Below are positions 24,753 to 34,567 of a stretch of DNA of 64,000 nucleotides, in pieces. The notes under the pieces are model-generated. The model was given only the letters and a program-made list of their open reading frames with translations. It was not told the DNA's origin and searched no databases. Position numbers and translations under genes: made by a program. Source of the DNA: Artemisia argyi (lineage: Eukaryota > Streptophyta > Magnoliopsida > Asterales > Asteraceae); NCBI GenBank assembly GCA_030686995.1, contig CM060703.1, forward strand, positions 115,205,361-115,269,360, read 5' to 3'. Numbering within the stretch: position 1 is the stretch's first letter; each line of letters opens with the position of its first letter.

Positions 24753-27700
24753 TTAGTCAACTTGTTCCATCATTCCTAATCCTAAACTCAAGTGATTGAA
24801 TAATTCATGCTTAAGGGGTTTAGTGAATATATCCGCAATGTTATCTTCCGATGCAACTTTTTCTATAGATATGTTTCCCTTTTGTACATTATCCCTAAGG
24901 AAGTGGTAGCGTATTTCTATATGTTTAGTCCTAGAGTGTTGCACCAGATTTTTACTTAAATCTATAGCACCTTTGTTATCGCACATAATGGGAACATTTT
25001 CTAACCTAATGCCATAGTCTATGAGAGCTTGTTGCATCCATAGTGCTTGTTGACATGCCTTTCCAGCGCTTACATATTCAGCTTCGGTGGTAGAAATAGC
25101 AAGAGCGGTTTGCTTCTTCGAAAACCAAGATGTTAGACAACATCCCATAAACGTGCAAATACCGCTAGTGCTTTTTCTATCTACGTAGTCTCCCGCATGA
25201 TCCGAATCCGCATAGATGATGGTTTCTATGCCGGATCCCTTAGGATACCATAATCCTAAGTGTATAGTGCCTTTAATCTATCGGAAGATACGCTTAACCG
25301 CTTCTAGGTGAGAGGTTTTGGGATCCTCTTGAAAATGGGCACAAAGGCAAACACTAAACATGATATCGGGTCTACTTGTCGTCAAGTATAGTAAACTACC
25401 TATCATTCCTCTATACTTGGTGTTATCTACGGACTCACCTTCATCATCCTTTGTGAGTTTCACTTCCGTAGACATGGGATTTTTCATGGGTTTTGAGTCT
25501 TCTAGGCCAAATTTCTTAAGCATTTCCTTAATGTACTTAGATTGGTTAAAGAATATTCCATCTTCTAATTGTTTTATTTGTAATCCTAGGAAGAATTTTA
25601 GTTCACCCATCATACTCATCTCAAACTCATCATGCATGATTTTGGCAAATTCATCACACATGTCTTGACAAGTTGATCCAAATATAATGTCATCAACATA
25701 TATTTGAACAATTATGAGATTTGGGTCTTTCCTCTTTGTGAAAAGAGTGTTATCTACCATTCCCATGGAATAATCATGTTTAATAAAGAAAGCTTTTAAT
25801 CGATCATACCAAGCTTTGGGAACTTGTTTGAGTCCATACAAAGCTTTCTTTAACTTATAAACATAATCAGGTTTTGCGAAGTCAATGAATCCTGGAGATT
25901 GTGCCACATATACCTCCTCATTGATAAAACCGTTAAGGAATGCACTTTTCACGTCCATTTGGAATAACTTAAAATCTAGGGCGCATGCATAGGCAAGTAA
26001 TATCCTAATAGATTCTAGTCTAGCAACGGGGGCATAAGTTTCGTCATAATCAATTCCTTCTTGTTGATTATAACCTTGGGCAACTAACCTAGCTTTATTC
26101 CTAGTTACTATTCCATTTTCATCTAACTTATCTCTATATACATATTTAGTTCCTATGATGGTCATATTCATTGGATTTGGGACTAATTCCCAAACATCAT
26201 TTGCCTTAAATTGATTTAATTCTTCTTGCATAGCTATGACCCAACTTTCATCTTTTAAAGCCTCATTAATATTCTTAGGTTCTATTGCTGAGAGGAAACA
26301 AAAGAAGTTATTTTTATCTTGGGCTTGTGACCTAAGGGGTCTTTGGTTAAGATGTCCTATTATATTATTAATGGATGTGATCTAGATTCTTTAACATTCA
26401 TAATTTCGTTATTTCCTAAGTCAATGTCTTCATTATCATTTCCTATGGGTTTTGTTTTACTAACCTCAATAGCTTCATCTACAACTAAATCATCATCTTC
26501 TAAAGGTAATGTTTTAGGAGGTGGTGGTGTTTCATCAAATGTTACATTTAGTGATTCTTCTACTTTCATGGAGTGTTTGTTAAGTATTATATATGCTTTA
26601 CTATTTTGTGAGTATCCTAAAAAATTCCTTCATATGATTTTGGATCAAACTTAGTGAGGTAATCCTTAGTGTTTTGAATATAACATTTACTTCCAAATAC
26701 CCTAAAGTAGCTCAAGTTTGGTTTTCTACCTCTTAGTAACTCATAAGGAGTTTTTCCTAGAATTCTCCTAATTGATACCCTATTAATAATATATGTTGAT
26801 GTATCTACAGCGTGACACCAAAATTTTTGTGGGATGGATTGTTCATTTAACATTGTTCTACTCATTTCTTGTAGTGACCTATTTTTTCTTTCTACTACGC
26901 CATTTGATTGAGGAGTACGATGAGCGGAGAAATTGTGAGATATTCCATTTAAATCACAATATTTTCTGAATTGTATTTCGTTGTCAAATTCCCTACCATG
27001 GTCCGTCCTAATGGCTACTATTGTGCATCCTAATTTATTTTGAATCATGTTACTAAATATTTCGAATTTTTCAAAGGCTTGGGTCTTGTCACTTAAAAAC
27101 CTAGTCCACGTGTATCGTGAATAGTCATCTACTATTACTAAGGTGTATTTGTTTCCTCCATAGCTCTGCACAGCGGATGGACCAAAAAGATCCATATGTA
27201 ATAATTCTAGGCACCTAGTAGTGGATACTATATTCTTAGCTTTGTGACTAGCATGAACTTGTTTTCCAATTTTACATGCATCACAAAAATGTTTGTCATA
27301 TTTTAGGTTAGGCAAGTTTCTAACTAGTTCTTTAGAGGCCAAAGATTGTATTTGTTGCATGTTTGCATGTCCTAATCTCCTATGCCACAATGTGGAGTTT
27401 TCGTCTAGGGTCGTTAGGCATATCCTATCTTCAGGTTTGTTTCCTAGTTTCATAACATATATGCCTCCTTTCCTAATTCCTCTACCTATAATCTTTCCAT
27501 TCTTAACTATTTCGCTATCCTCTTCGGTAAAGGTAACTCTACATTTATTATCGCATATTTGTCCTATACTAAGCAAGTTATATGTTAAATTATCTACATG
27601 CTCTACATTTTCAATAGTAAGTGAGTCTTGAGAAATCGTACCTTTGCCAATGATTTTTCCACGCAAGTCACTACCGAAAATAACGTTACCTCCATTGTAT

Positions 27701-28854
27701 ACCTTGTACGTAGAAAATAGCTTCCGGTTCCGCGTCATGTGCCTCGAACATCCGCTATCCTTGATCCATTCGTCAGACTCCAAGTCAATTCCTAAACATA
27801 TTTTGTCGGTTGCTTTTGCCACAAAACACTTATCGTTTCTTGGTTTTTCCACTTCTTCTTTGTCACTATCACTCCATGTTCCACTAACAAAGGCGCCTTG
27901 ATTTTCATAACCCGGCGGCTTTAGACATTCACCAATGAGATGATTTGGACTTCCACATCTAAAGCACTTTCTTTTCCCGTAGTTATCACTTCTATTTCTT
28001 TGGAATGGTTTTCTTTCATCTCGTGGTGATCTAGTGAATCTTTCTCGTCTCTTGAAGAATTTCTTGAATTCTCTTACGGCCATTGCTTATTCTTCGTCTT
28101 CACTCTCGTCACTCGAATCATCATTGTCACTAGGTTCCTTTTTGGCCTTTAGAGCAATGGATTTGGTTTGTTCTTTCTTGACTTTGACCGTTTCCGAGTC
28201 TCTTCTTATAATTTCTTCATGGACCTTCAAGTTGCCAATAAGTTCATCAAGTGATAACGTCATCAAGTTCTTTTATTCTTCAATTACCGTGACCTTAGCT
28301 CGCCATTTTGGATGCAATGCCCTAAGAAATTTCCTAACACAATTTTTACTAGAAAATGTCTCATCAAGTGCTTTTAAACTTGTGATAATAGTGTTAAATT
28401 TAGAAAAAGCATTATCAATTGATTCCTCTTCCGGAATCGTAAATTGTTCATATTGTTGTACAAGAAGATCTATTTTATTATCTTTGACTTGACTATTACC
28501 TTGGTGAGTAATAAGTAATGATTCCCAAATTTCTTTGGCGGTTTTACACATAAAAATTCTTTCATATTCTTTACGTGGTAACGCATTATAAATTGCCATT
28601 TTAGCTTCATTATTTTTAGCTAGTTTCTTTTTCAAATCATCATTTTGTTTTTCAAAAGGTACAATTTCATCCTTTTTAGTTTCCGGATTTTGTTGAGTGG
28701 GAGGAAAATCACCAAAGGTAATGACATGCCAAAGATCAAGATCTTTTGATTTCACATAAGTTTCGAATCTATTTTTCCAACATAAAAATCCATCACTTTC
28801 AAATAGTGGTGGTCTTTGCATAGATTGCCCTTCTAAATATTTTTCAGATTCCAT
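24753..28854 (-). pseudogene. Copia 1 gag-pol (Sirevirus-like)
   Basis: The minus-strand frame starts at the ATG at 28,854, 54 bases after the primer-binding site. Gag (PPLFESDGFLCWKNRFETYV, UBN2 type) is followed by a CCHC knuckle (CFRCGSPNHLIGEC, near 27,924-27,966), aspartic protease (KDSGCSRHMT, near 27,755), integrase HHCC and DDE, and RT with YVDD at 25,689-25,700. RNase H reaches TAA at 24,753. Lesions: TAA at 28,273 and 28,087, one base lost in a T-run near 26,620, a frameshift near 26,358, and TAG at 25,278. The RT/RNase H wording (CDNKGAIDLSKN, NIADIFTKPL) is Sirevirus-like. Five lesions make it inactive, but every domain is present. Confidence 0.9.
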
Positions 28855-28907
28855 AGATCGTTACAAGTTTTAAAATACAATATATTTTAAAAATCTTGCT
28901 AGACGTG

Positions 28908-28920
28908 GCTCTTGATACCA
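28908..28920 (-). promoter_or_regulatory. Copia 1 primer-binding site
   Basis: Minus-strand TGGTATCAAGAGC, complementary to initiator methionine tRNA apart from one extra A, sits next to the 5' LTR. Confidence 0.88.
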
Positions 28921-28922
28921 AT

Positions 28923-30245
28923 TGTGGAAAACTAGAAGGGGGGGTTGAATAGTTTTACATCTTTTTAATTTATTATAAAAGATTGTTAGAGTGTTTTCTT
29001 TATTTTCAAAAATTTAGATTCGATAATATGTGATCTCAAGTATTGCACAATATAAACAATAAAAAATATGTACGATATAGCAATAATAATGTAAGTAAAG
29101 AAATAAATGAGAGATGGAAAGATCGAACCACGAGACAAGAGATTTATAGTGGTTCGACTACAAGGACACCTTCCTTGCCCTACTCCACTCCCCGAGCACC
29201 TAACTCGAGAGTTTTCTTCACTATGTCAACAAGCTCCCTTATGGCGGAGAAAACCTTACACACCATGTACACACCACAACTTCGTCACAACTTAATCACA
29301 ACTTCTACACAACCTCTTCACACCAATCTACTTCACCACTTACTACTTCACACCTATCTACTTCACACCAATTTTCTTCACACCAATCTTCTTCACTACA
29401 ATCTACTTCCTAACTCTTCTCCTTCACAAAAAACTACTAACTAATCACACTATTTATATACCTAGCTAAACTATCTTCTATCAAATATTCACAACTAATT
29501 ACAAAAAGAGATAGATACAATGGATGATACTCTAACAACTTGGATGTGGAGATCACAACAAGTTGTAATACTTCTTGTTTTGAGGGATAGAATTATTCTT
29601 CTCTTGCACTTGAGAGGATGATGTTTGGATCACTTTGAAACAAAGATTTATGAATGTATGATCAAATGATTAAGAGAATAGAAATGGGGATCTAGAACAG
29701 AAAGTTTAGGAGTGCAAAAGGTGAGAAAAATCTGTGAAATGAACTAGTATTTATAGGGAGCAAAAATACTGTTCTGGAGCGTGGCCGGTCCCCTTAATTC
29801 ATGGCCAGTCCCCTTAATTTTAAGGGGACCGCCCCTTATAATTACGGGGGCCGCCCAGCTGTAACGACCAGAAAATTTGTCATTTAGTGGGTAAAGTTTA
29901 TTTGGTGAAAAACTAACTGATTTTGGTTAAAAATTTGAATTCATATATTTAGTATGATTAAAACATTTTTCTTTATTACCAAAAGTGTTTTTCAAAAATA
30001 TATAATATGTTTATATAATTAAATAAACTTTGTAATAATTAATTAAATACCCCTTTGATCATAGATTGCAATAAACACTTTGTTTATTCATAGCTTAAGT
30101 GATTTGGATGTAAAGAGAATGTTAATCACTAAATACTTGTTTATGTCATAAATTTTAGTTCAATGGGTTTATGTTTTGTAATAATTAAAACATAGAGATA
30201 TTGATAATATGTTAATAATGTTTTTAGGCATTATTTATGTCAACA
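28923..30245 (-). repeat. Copia 1 5' LTR, 1,323 bp
   Basis: Minus-strand ends are TGTTGAC and TTTTCCACA. The minus-strand TATA box (TATAAATA) is at 29,748-29,755. GC-rich hairpin sequence lies upstream of it. The plus-strand frames at 29,043-29,444 are biased shadows shared with the other LTR. Confidence 0.92.
29777..29878 (-). repeat. GC-rich hairpin in Copia 1 U3
   Basis: Contains GGCCGGTCCCCTTAATTCATGG, then CCCCTTAATTTTAAGGGG, a perfect palindrome, then GGGGGCCGCC. It sits about 25 bp upstream (minus sense) of the TATA box and stands out from the AT-rich LTR. The other LTR has the same block at 22,117-22,210. Confidence 0.82.
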
Positions 30246-30925
30246 CTTTCCCACGATTCTTTGGCGTCTTTGTCACGCAATCTACCGCCGGCGGCTTGAT
30301 CAATGGTACGTTTGGTATGGAAGTCAACATGGTCGTAAAAAATTTGGATTTGGAGCCAAAGATCTATGCCATGATGAGGGACTTTTTGGAGTAAGTCCTT
30401 GAAATGAGTCCATGCTTCATAGAGAGTTTCACCTTGACGTTGTTGGAACATCAAGATATCATTTCTAAGCTTAGTAGTTCTCCCCGGTGGGAAAAATTGA
30501 GCGAGGAAACGAGTGGTGAGATCATCCCAAGAGGTGATGGATCCTGTGGGTAAACGCTCAAGCCATTGACTAGCTTGGTTACGTAGAGAGAATTGGAAGA
30601 GACGCAATCGGGTCGTCTCTCGAGTTCCAACATCAAGGTCTATGGAATCTACTATTTTGAGGAAATCCTTTAGATGTTGATTAGGATCTTTGGAACGAAG
30701 TCTATGGAATGGACATCCGCTTTGCACCAACCAGATGGTGTTGGATCGTAAGGGAGATACATTGGCTCCTTGAGTGAGCTCAATGGTGTTTCGATAACCT
30801 TGGTGGCTAGGACGGGAATACTCTCCTAAGGTTCGGGGTCTAGGAGGTTGGTTTGGTAGTGGTGGGTTTTGTGGGTGGTTTTGTTGTGGTGGGTTGATGG
30901 GATCAAAGAGATTACCACATTGCAT
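30246..30925 (-). pseudogene. Gypsy A gag, N-terminal part
   Basis: The minus-strand frame from the ATG at 30,925 has a Pro/Asn-rich N-terminus followed by the plant retrotransposon gag domain: 'FSLRNQASQWLERLPTGSI', 'SWDDLTTRFLAQFFPPGRT', 'LRNDILMFQQRQGETLYEAW' and 'AAGGRLRDKDAKESWE'. This protein forms the particle shell. It is truncated at 30,246 by Copia 1, and the frame resumes at 5,758. The domain itself has no internal stop. The leader (30,926-31,070) is short and unremarkable. Confidence 0.82.
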
Positions 30926-31070
30926 GATGGCGGATGGTAAAGGTTACGAACAAAGGAACGAAGAAAAAGATAGACTAAAGAAATCCATAAAAATAAAATA
31001 AAAATCTTACTAGAAAGGAATCTAGCAAGTAGACCTAATAAAAAGAAATTTTAACCTAGACAATAACTAT

Positions 31071-31090
31071 TCCCTAGCAGCAGCGCTAAA
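31071..31090 (-). promoter_or_regulatory. Gypsy A primer-binding site, degenerate
   Basis: Minus-strand TAGCGCTGCTGCTAGGGA aligns with the better-preserved TGGCGCCGCAGCCCGGGGA of Gypsy B. Both resemble the tRNA-Asp primer site of Athila/Tat elements. Confidence 0.65.
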
Positions 31091-31094
31091 AACT

Positions 31095-31646
31095 TGATGC
31101 CTGGAATTGTGCCCTCGCAAAAGGTTTTACCTCTCAAGGGACCTTGAGAAGCTCGCAATCCCCACTAGGTAGTGTACCTGTTCGTTGTAGTATAGTATAG
31201 TGACAAGTACCGGGGGATTGATCGTTCAACTAAAAGAATAGTGTTCGCTAGGGTTAAAACTCACTAAAACTAGATCTAGAGGTGAGGGATGATTCTTTTT
31301 GTATTTTTATATTTTAAGGAAAGCAAATAAAATCTCAGTTTTTTGAAGGAGTGGGCGGAATTAGTTGCTAGTCAACTAACCCAATTAACTAAAGATGCAA
31401 TCAAAATAAAATAAAATAAACTTAAACTGATTTGTGGTGTAAACAATAATGAGAGAAAATTGTGTTTACCTAGATTTCACTACTCCTTAGCTATCTTTTA
31501 CAGGTTGATTAGCTTGTTACAATTGCATGGAGGACGGGTTATATTACTTAATACCATTCGTAGGGCCGTGTACGATCTTCCCTAACTCTATAAGCTTTTA
31601 CCTCTTCCTATGTCTAGCCGAATACTAGCTCTGATGAGGCAAAAAG
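31095..31646 (-). repeat. Gypsy A 5' LTR remnant, cut by Gypsy B
   Basis: Its reverse complement matches the 3' half of the Gypsy B LTR (about 32,530-33,076), including 'tagggccgtgtac', the 'tataagct/tataagat' block and 'gtgacaagtaccgggggattgatc'. Similarity stops at about 31,641, where Gypsy B begins. Confidence 0.8.
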
Positions 31647-33076
31647 TGTGCCGCTTTTAAGGGGTCATTTAAGCCCGAATTCGAGATTATTTGATCAATT
31701 ATTGCCGTAAATCGTTCCTTTTGTCATTTTAGGTACTTTTGAGGAGAAATCTGGAAAAGGAAGTGTTTTGGACGTTTTTGGAGCATAAAAGTGAAGAAAA
31801 CGGTAAAGTCTCAAAATTCCTTGTTGGAACAGTACCTGACGACATCAAGCTACAACACATGACGACGTCAAGAGTGGCAAAAGAGGTGGATGTGGAAATT
31901 ATAACGTGACGGCCCAAAGTGTTTTATTTGTTATTGGCCTGACGGCGTCACCAAGGCCGTCAGGGTCCAAATACTAGTGACGGCCCAAAGCTTATTTCTA
32001 TATGACGGCGTCAGAAGTGGATCTAGGCAATACGAATTTCAATTTGGCGGTGAGTTGACGGTGTTAGAGGCTAACACATGACGTCGTCAGGATGCTTAGT
32101 CTATATATATATTTCCAATTTTTCATTGTAATGTGTGGAACAAGTTGTGCACAAACCCTATGTCGAATTTCCTGCATATTGAAGGGGTTTCAAACCCTTC
32201 TTTCTTCCATGTTTTAATAAAGATAAGTGCTCCAATAAGCATTCAATATGTCTATGTATTGTTTGATTCTATCTTATGTTTATCTTTCTTTTAACATGTT
32301 AGGCTAGGTTTTTATTGTGTTTGCTTAGATGTAGTGAAACCTAGATGTTGATTATTGGTTGATTGTTTGTTTATAATTGTTACGGATGATTGTATTCGAT
32401 GTTAAGCTTAAGAAAACTGGCAGACTTCCATTGGTAACTTGCTTGAACGTCTTAAGAAACATGATCGGAGGTGTACTACGATTTTTGGTTGTATTTAATG
32501 CATAAGAGAATTCTAATGATCCCATGTTAGGAGCTTTTAATCGGCCCGACATAGGAGTGAAGTAGGATCTTATAGAATTAGGGAATATTGTACACGGCCC
32601 TACGATTGGTATTAAGGAATATAACCCGTCATCCATGCAATTGTAACAAGCTAATCAACCGGTAAAAGATATCTTGGGAGTAATGAAATCTAAGTAAACA
32701 CAACTTTTCTCATTATTGTTTCCACCACATTAGTAAATTAGTTTAATTTTCATTTCTTTTATTTTATTTTGATTGCATCTTAGTTAATTGGGTTAGTTGG
32801 CTAGCAACTAATTCCGCCCACTCCTTCAAAACCTGAGATTTTACTTGCTTTCCATAAAATATAAAAATAAAAAAAGAATCATCCCTCACCTCTAGACCTA
32901 GTTTAGTAGGCTTTCTAATCCTAGCGACACTATTCCGGAGTTGAAAGATCAATCCCCCGGTACTTGTCACTATACTATACTACAACGATCAGGTACACTG
33001 TCTGATGGGGGTTATAAGCTTCTCAAGATCCCTTGAGAGGTAAAACCTGTTGCGAGGTCGCAATTCCCACGTATCA
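31647..33076 (+). repeat. Gypsy B 5' LTR, about 1,430 bp
   Basis: Starts TGTGCCGCTTTTAAGG and ends GTATCA, six bases before the primer-binding site at 33,083. The start is placed where similarity to the inverted Gypsy A LTR stops, so it may be a few bases off. Confidence 0.72.
31837..32112 (+). promoter_or_regulatory. TGACG cluster and TATA box of the Gypsy B LTR
   Basis: Forward TGACG occurs at 31,837, 31,860, 31,907, 31,940, 31,978, 32,003, 32,056 and 32,079, several as TGACGNCGTCA palindromes. A TATATATAT run at 32,102-32,112 begins 13 bp after the last one. TGACG is the core of as-1 and CRE-like sites bound by plant TGA-type bZIP factors. Use as an enhancer is inferred from motif density and position. 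Confidence 0.65.
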
Positions 33077-33082
33077 AGTTTT

Positions 33083-33101
33083 TGGCGCCGCAGCCCGGGG
33101 A
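33083..33101 (+). promoter_or_regulatory. Gypsy B primer-binding site
   Basis: TGGCGCCGCAGCCCGGGGA resembles the tRNA-Asp complement TGGCGCCGTTGCCGGGGA of Athila/Tat Gypsy elements, with small changes. Confidence 0.78.
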
Positions 33102-33233
33102 ATAGTTATTGTCTAGGTTAGAATTTCTTTTTATTAGGTCTACTTGCTAGATTCCTTTCTAGTAAGATTTTTATTTTTAGGTTTTCTTTAGTCTATCTTA
33201 TTTCTTTGTTTTCTTTGTTCGTAAACTATCTCG

Positions 33234-33769
33234 ATGAATTACAATAGCATTGATCGTTTGATTCCTGTTATTCGTGTTTTTCGCCACATGATTTTCGAAA
33301 TGCAAGCCCCAATCCCTTTAGTGGAAAATGAGAACCCACCTAACCTCTCGCCTAACCATCACTTTGACAATAATTCTAAGATGGAGGATTCTGACCATGA
33401 TAATAATCATAGGGCTAGCCCTTTTTACTATTTGGACTCCGATGAGGACCTAGATGATGGTGACGTAATTAATGAGGATAGGATGGAAGATGAAGTGGAC
33501 CCTCTTAGGTATGTCGACCCTAAAACAAGGATTGAGAATGATAGCTCATTTAATATGCAGTTTCCTTGTAAAATTGGATTTAGGAGCTTTGATGCCCACC
33601 TTAACTCATCTCTACCAAAATCTCGCGTAGTGAATACAATAAAATTATGGTAGATGAGTTAGAATACAAAGGAGATAATATTGTTGCTAGGGTAATGATT
33701 GTTGATACAAAAGTTGGGCGTTCCTTATTTGGGTTCCTGTTCTCGTACGAATCAGATCTTAATGCTTGA
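33234..33769 (+). pseudogene. Gypsy B coding remnant, gag-end or protease region
   Basis: The frame from 33,234 is acidic in the middle (DSDEDLDDGD) and runs into a stop at 33,651. Near 33,615 the sense shifts frame into 'EYNKIMVDELEYKGDNIVA', a form I associate with the region before the protease in plant Gypsy polyproteins. That frame ends at TGA 33,767-33,769. Compared with Gypsy A, the gag domain is missing, so an internal deletion joined the leader to this segment, or the element is a divergent non-autonomous form. No catalytic motif is seen. Function is not assignable. Confidence 0.5.
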
Positions 33770-34567
33770 GACCTGAGCACTAAGAAAGCAAACAAACACC
33801 GTTAGGCTTATCGTGGGATTGTCTCCCACGATTATCCTCTTGCATGAGAGTAAGTAATCGGTTTTAGGGTTGTATAGAAGAGTTAGGGTTGTAAATCGTA
33901 CCTTTAACGAGAGTTATGATATTCTTTATATAGGCACGAAATCCTTATTGGATACGTGATCCTTACTCTTCGGTATATATCCGATTGTTTTATATATATA
34001 TACCTTAAATAAGAGATATCTGTATCAAAACCATAAATAACTTTGGGTTTGGGCTTTCGTGAGCCCAAACCGTTAGCATGGTAGCCCAAATCATTATTAT
34101 GATAGCCCACTCGTGTTGGGCTTGGGCGTTAGTTATGTTCATTAATCGGGTTCGTGACCCGAATATGGACTATACGTCATCATGTCCCCCCAGTCTAGTA
34201 TGCGTAGGTATTAACCGCAGATGCTAGACTAGTAATATTAGCGGCAAACGTGGCGGGGAAGATTCTAGGATTTCCCGCCAAAAATGAGATATGATGTATC
34301 TAGTCTCAAAGCGTCCCACGTATTCCTTGAAATACGTGAAAAAGTGCATGTACCTGTTTGTATTCCTACCACACGATGGAGATAGTGGGATCTACGTGTC
34401 GTTCATCCAAGGCAAGGGGAAACCCTATATAAAGGGTTATCATTTTCACTGTGTTTACCACAGTAAAAACACCATTTTCTTCCATATTAAGAATCATCAG
34501 CCAAGAAAAAACTAGTAGCCTCTAAGGTAATTGCGCGTGCGCACTCTAGTAAAAACTAATATAAAAG
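33770..34567 (+). promoter_or_regulatory. Upstream region and TATA box of the Transposase_28 gene
   Basis: No ORF. CCCTATATAAAGGG at 34,423-34,436 holds a strong TATA box (34,426-34,434) about 135 bp before the start codon. It is followed by a 'cactgtg...cacagta' short inverted repeat near 34,448-34,465. The boundary between Gypsy B and this unit lies near 33,770. No terminal repeat was identified. Confidence 0.6.

Larger units (their letters stand above)
5759..30245 (-). mobile_element. Copia element 1, Sirevirus-like (minus strand), interrupted by Copia 2
   Basis: On the minus strand the order is 5' LTR (30,245-28,923), primer-binding site, gag-pol (28,854-24,753), an extra ORF (23,773-23,069), a run of polypurine tracts, and a 3' LTR split into 22,584-22,104 and 6,590-5,759. 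LTR ends are TG...CA. Flanks CTTTC and TTTTC form a near-perfect TSD in the gag of Gypsy A. The RT/RNase H protein type, the several polypurine tracts and the extra ORF after pol are traits known from the Sirevirus genus. Confidence 0.88.
2341..31646 (-). mobile_element. Gypsy retrotransposon A (minus strand), split by nested insertions
   Basis: Read on the minus strand, this element has a 5' LTR remnant (31,646-31,095), a degenerate primer-binding site, gag (from 30,925), a protease-like region and an integrase C-terminal fragment ending at 4,139, followed by 3' noncoding DNA. Gag stops at 30,246 and resumes at 5,758. The bases flanking the nested Copia are CTTTC (30,246-30,250) and TTTTC (5,754-5,758), a TSD with one mismatch. 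Dropping one copy leaves the gag frame open across the join. The gag resembles the retrotransposon gag domain of Athila-type plant Gypsy elements. No clear 3' LTR was found, so the left limit is uncertain. Confidence 0.75.
31647..33769 (+). mobile_element. Gypsy element B, 5' part only
   Basis: A 5' LTR, a primer-binding site and a short coding remnant are present. The sequence then changes to the upstream region of the Transposase_28 gene. It lies inside the LTR of Gypsy A in opposite orientation. No 3' LTR or TSD partner is in the window, so it is truncated or continues beyond later insertions. Confidence 0.7.
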
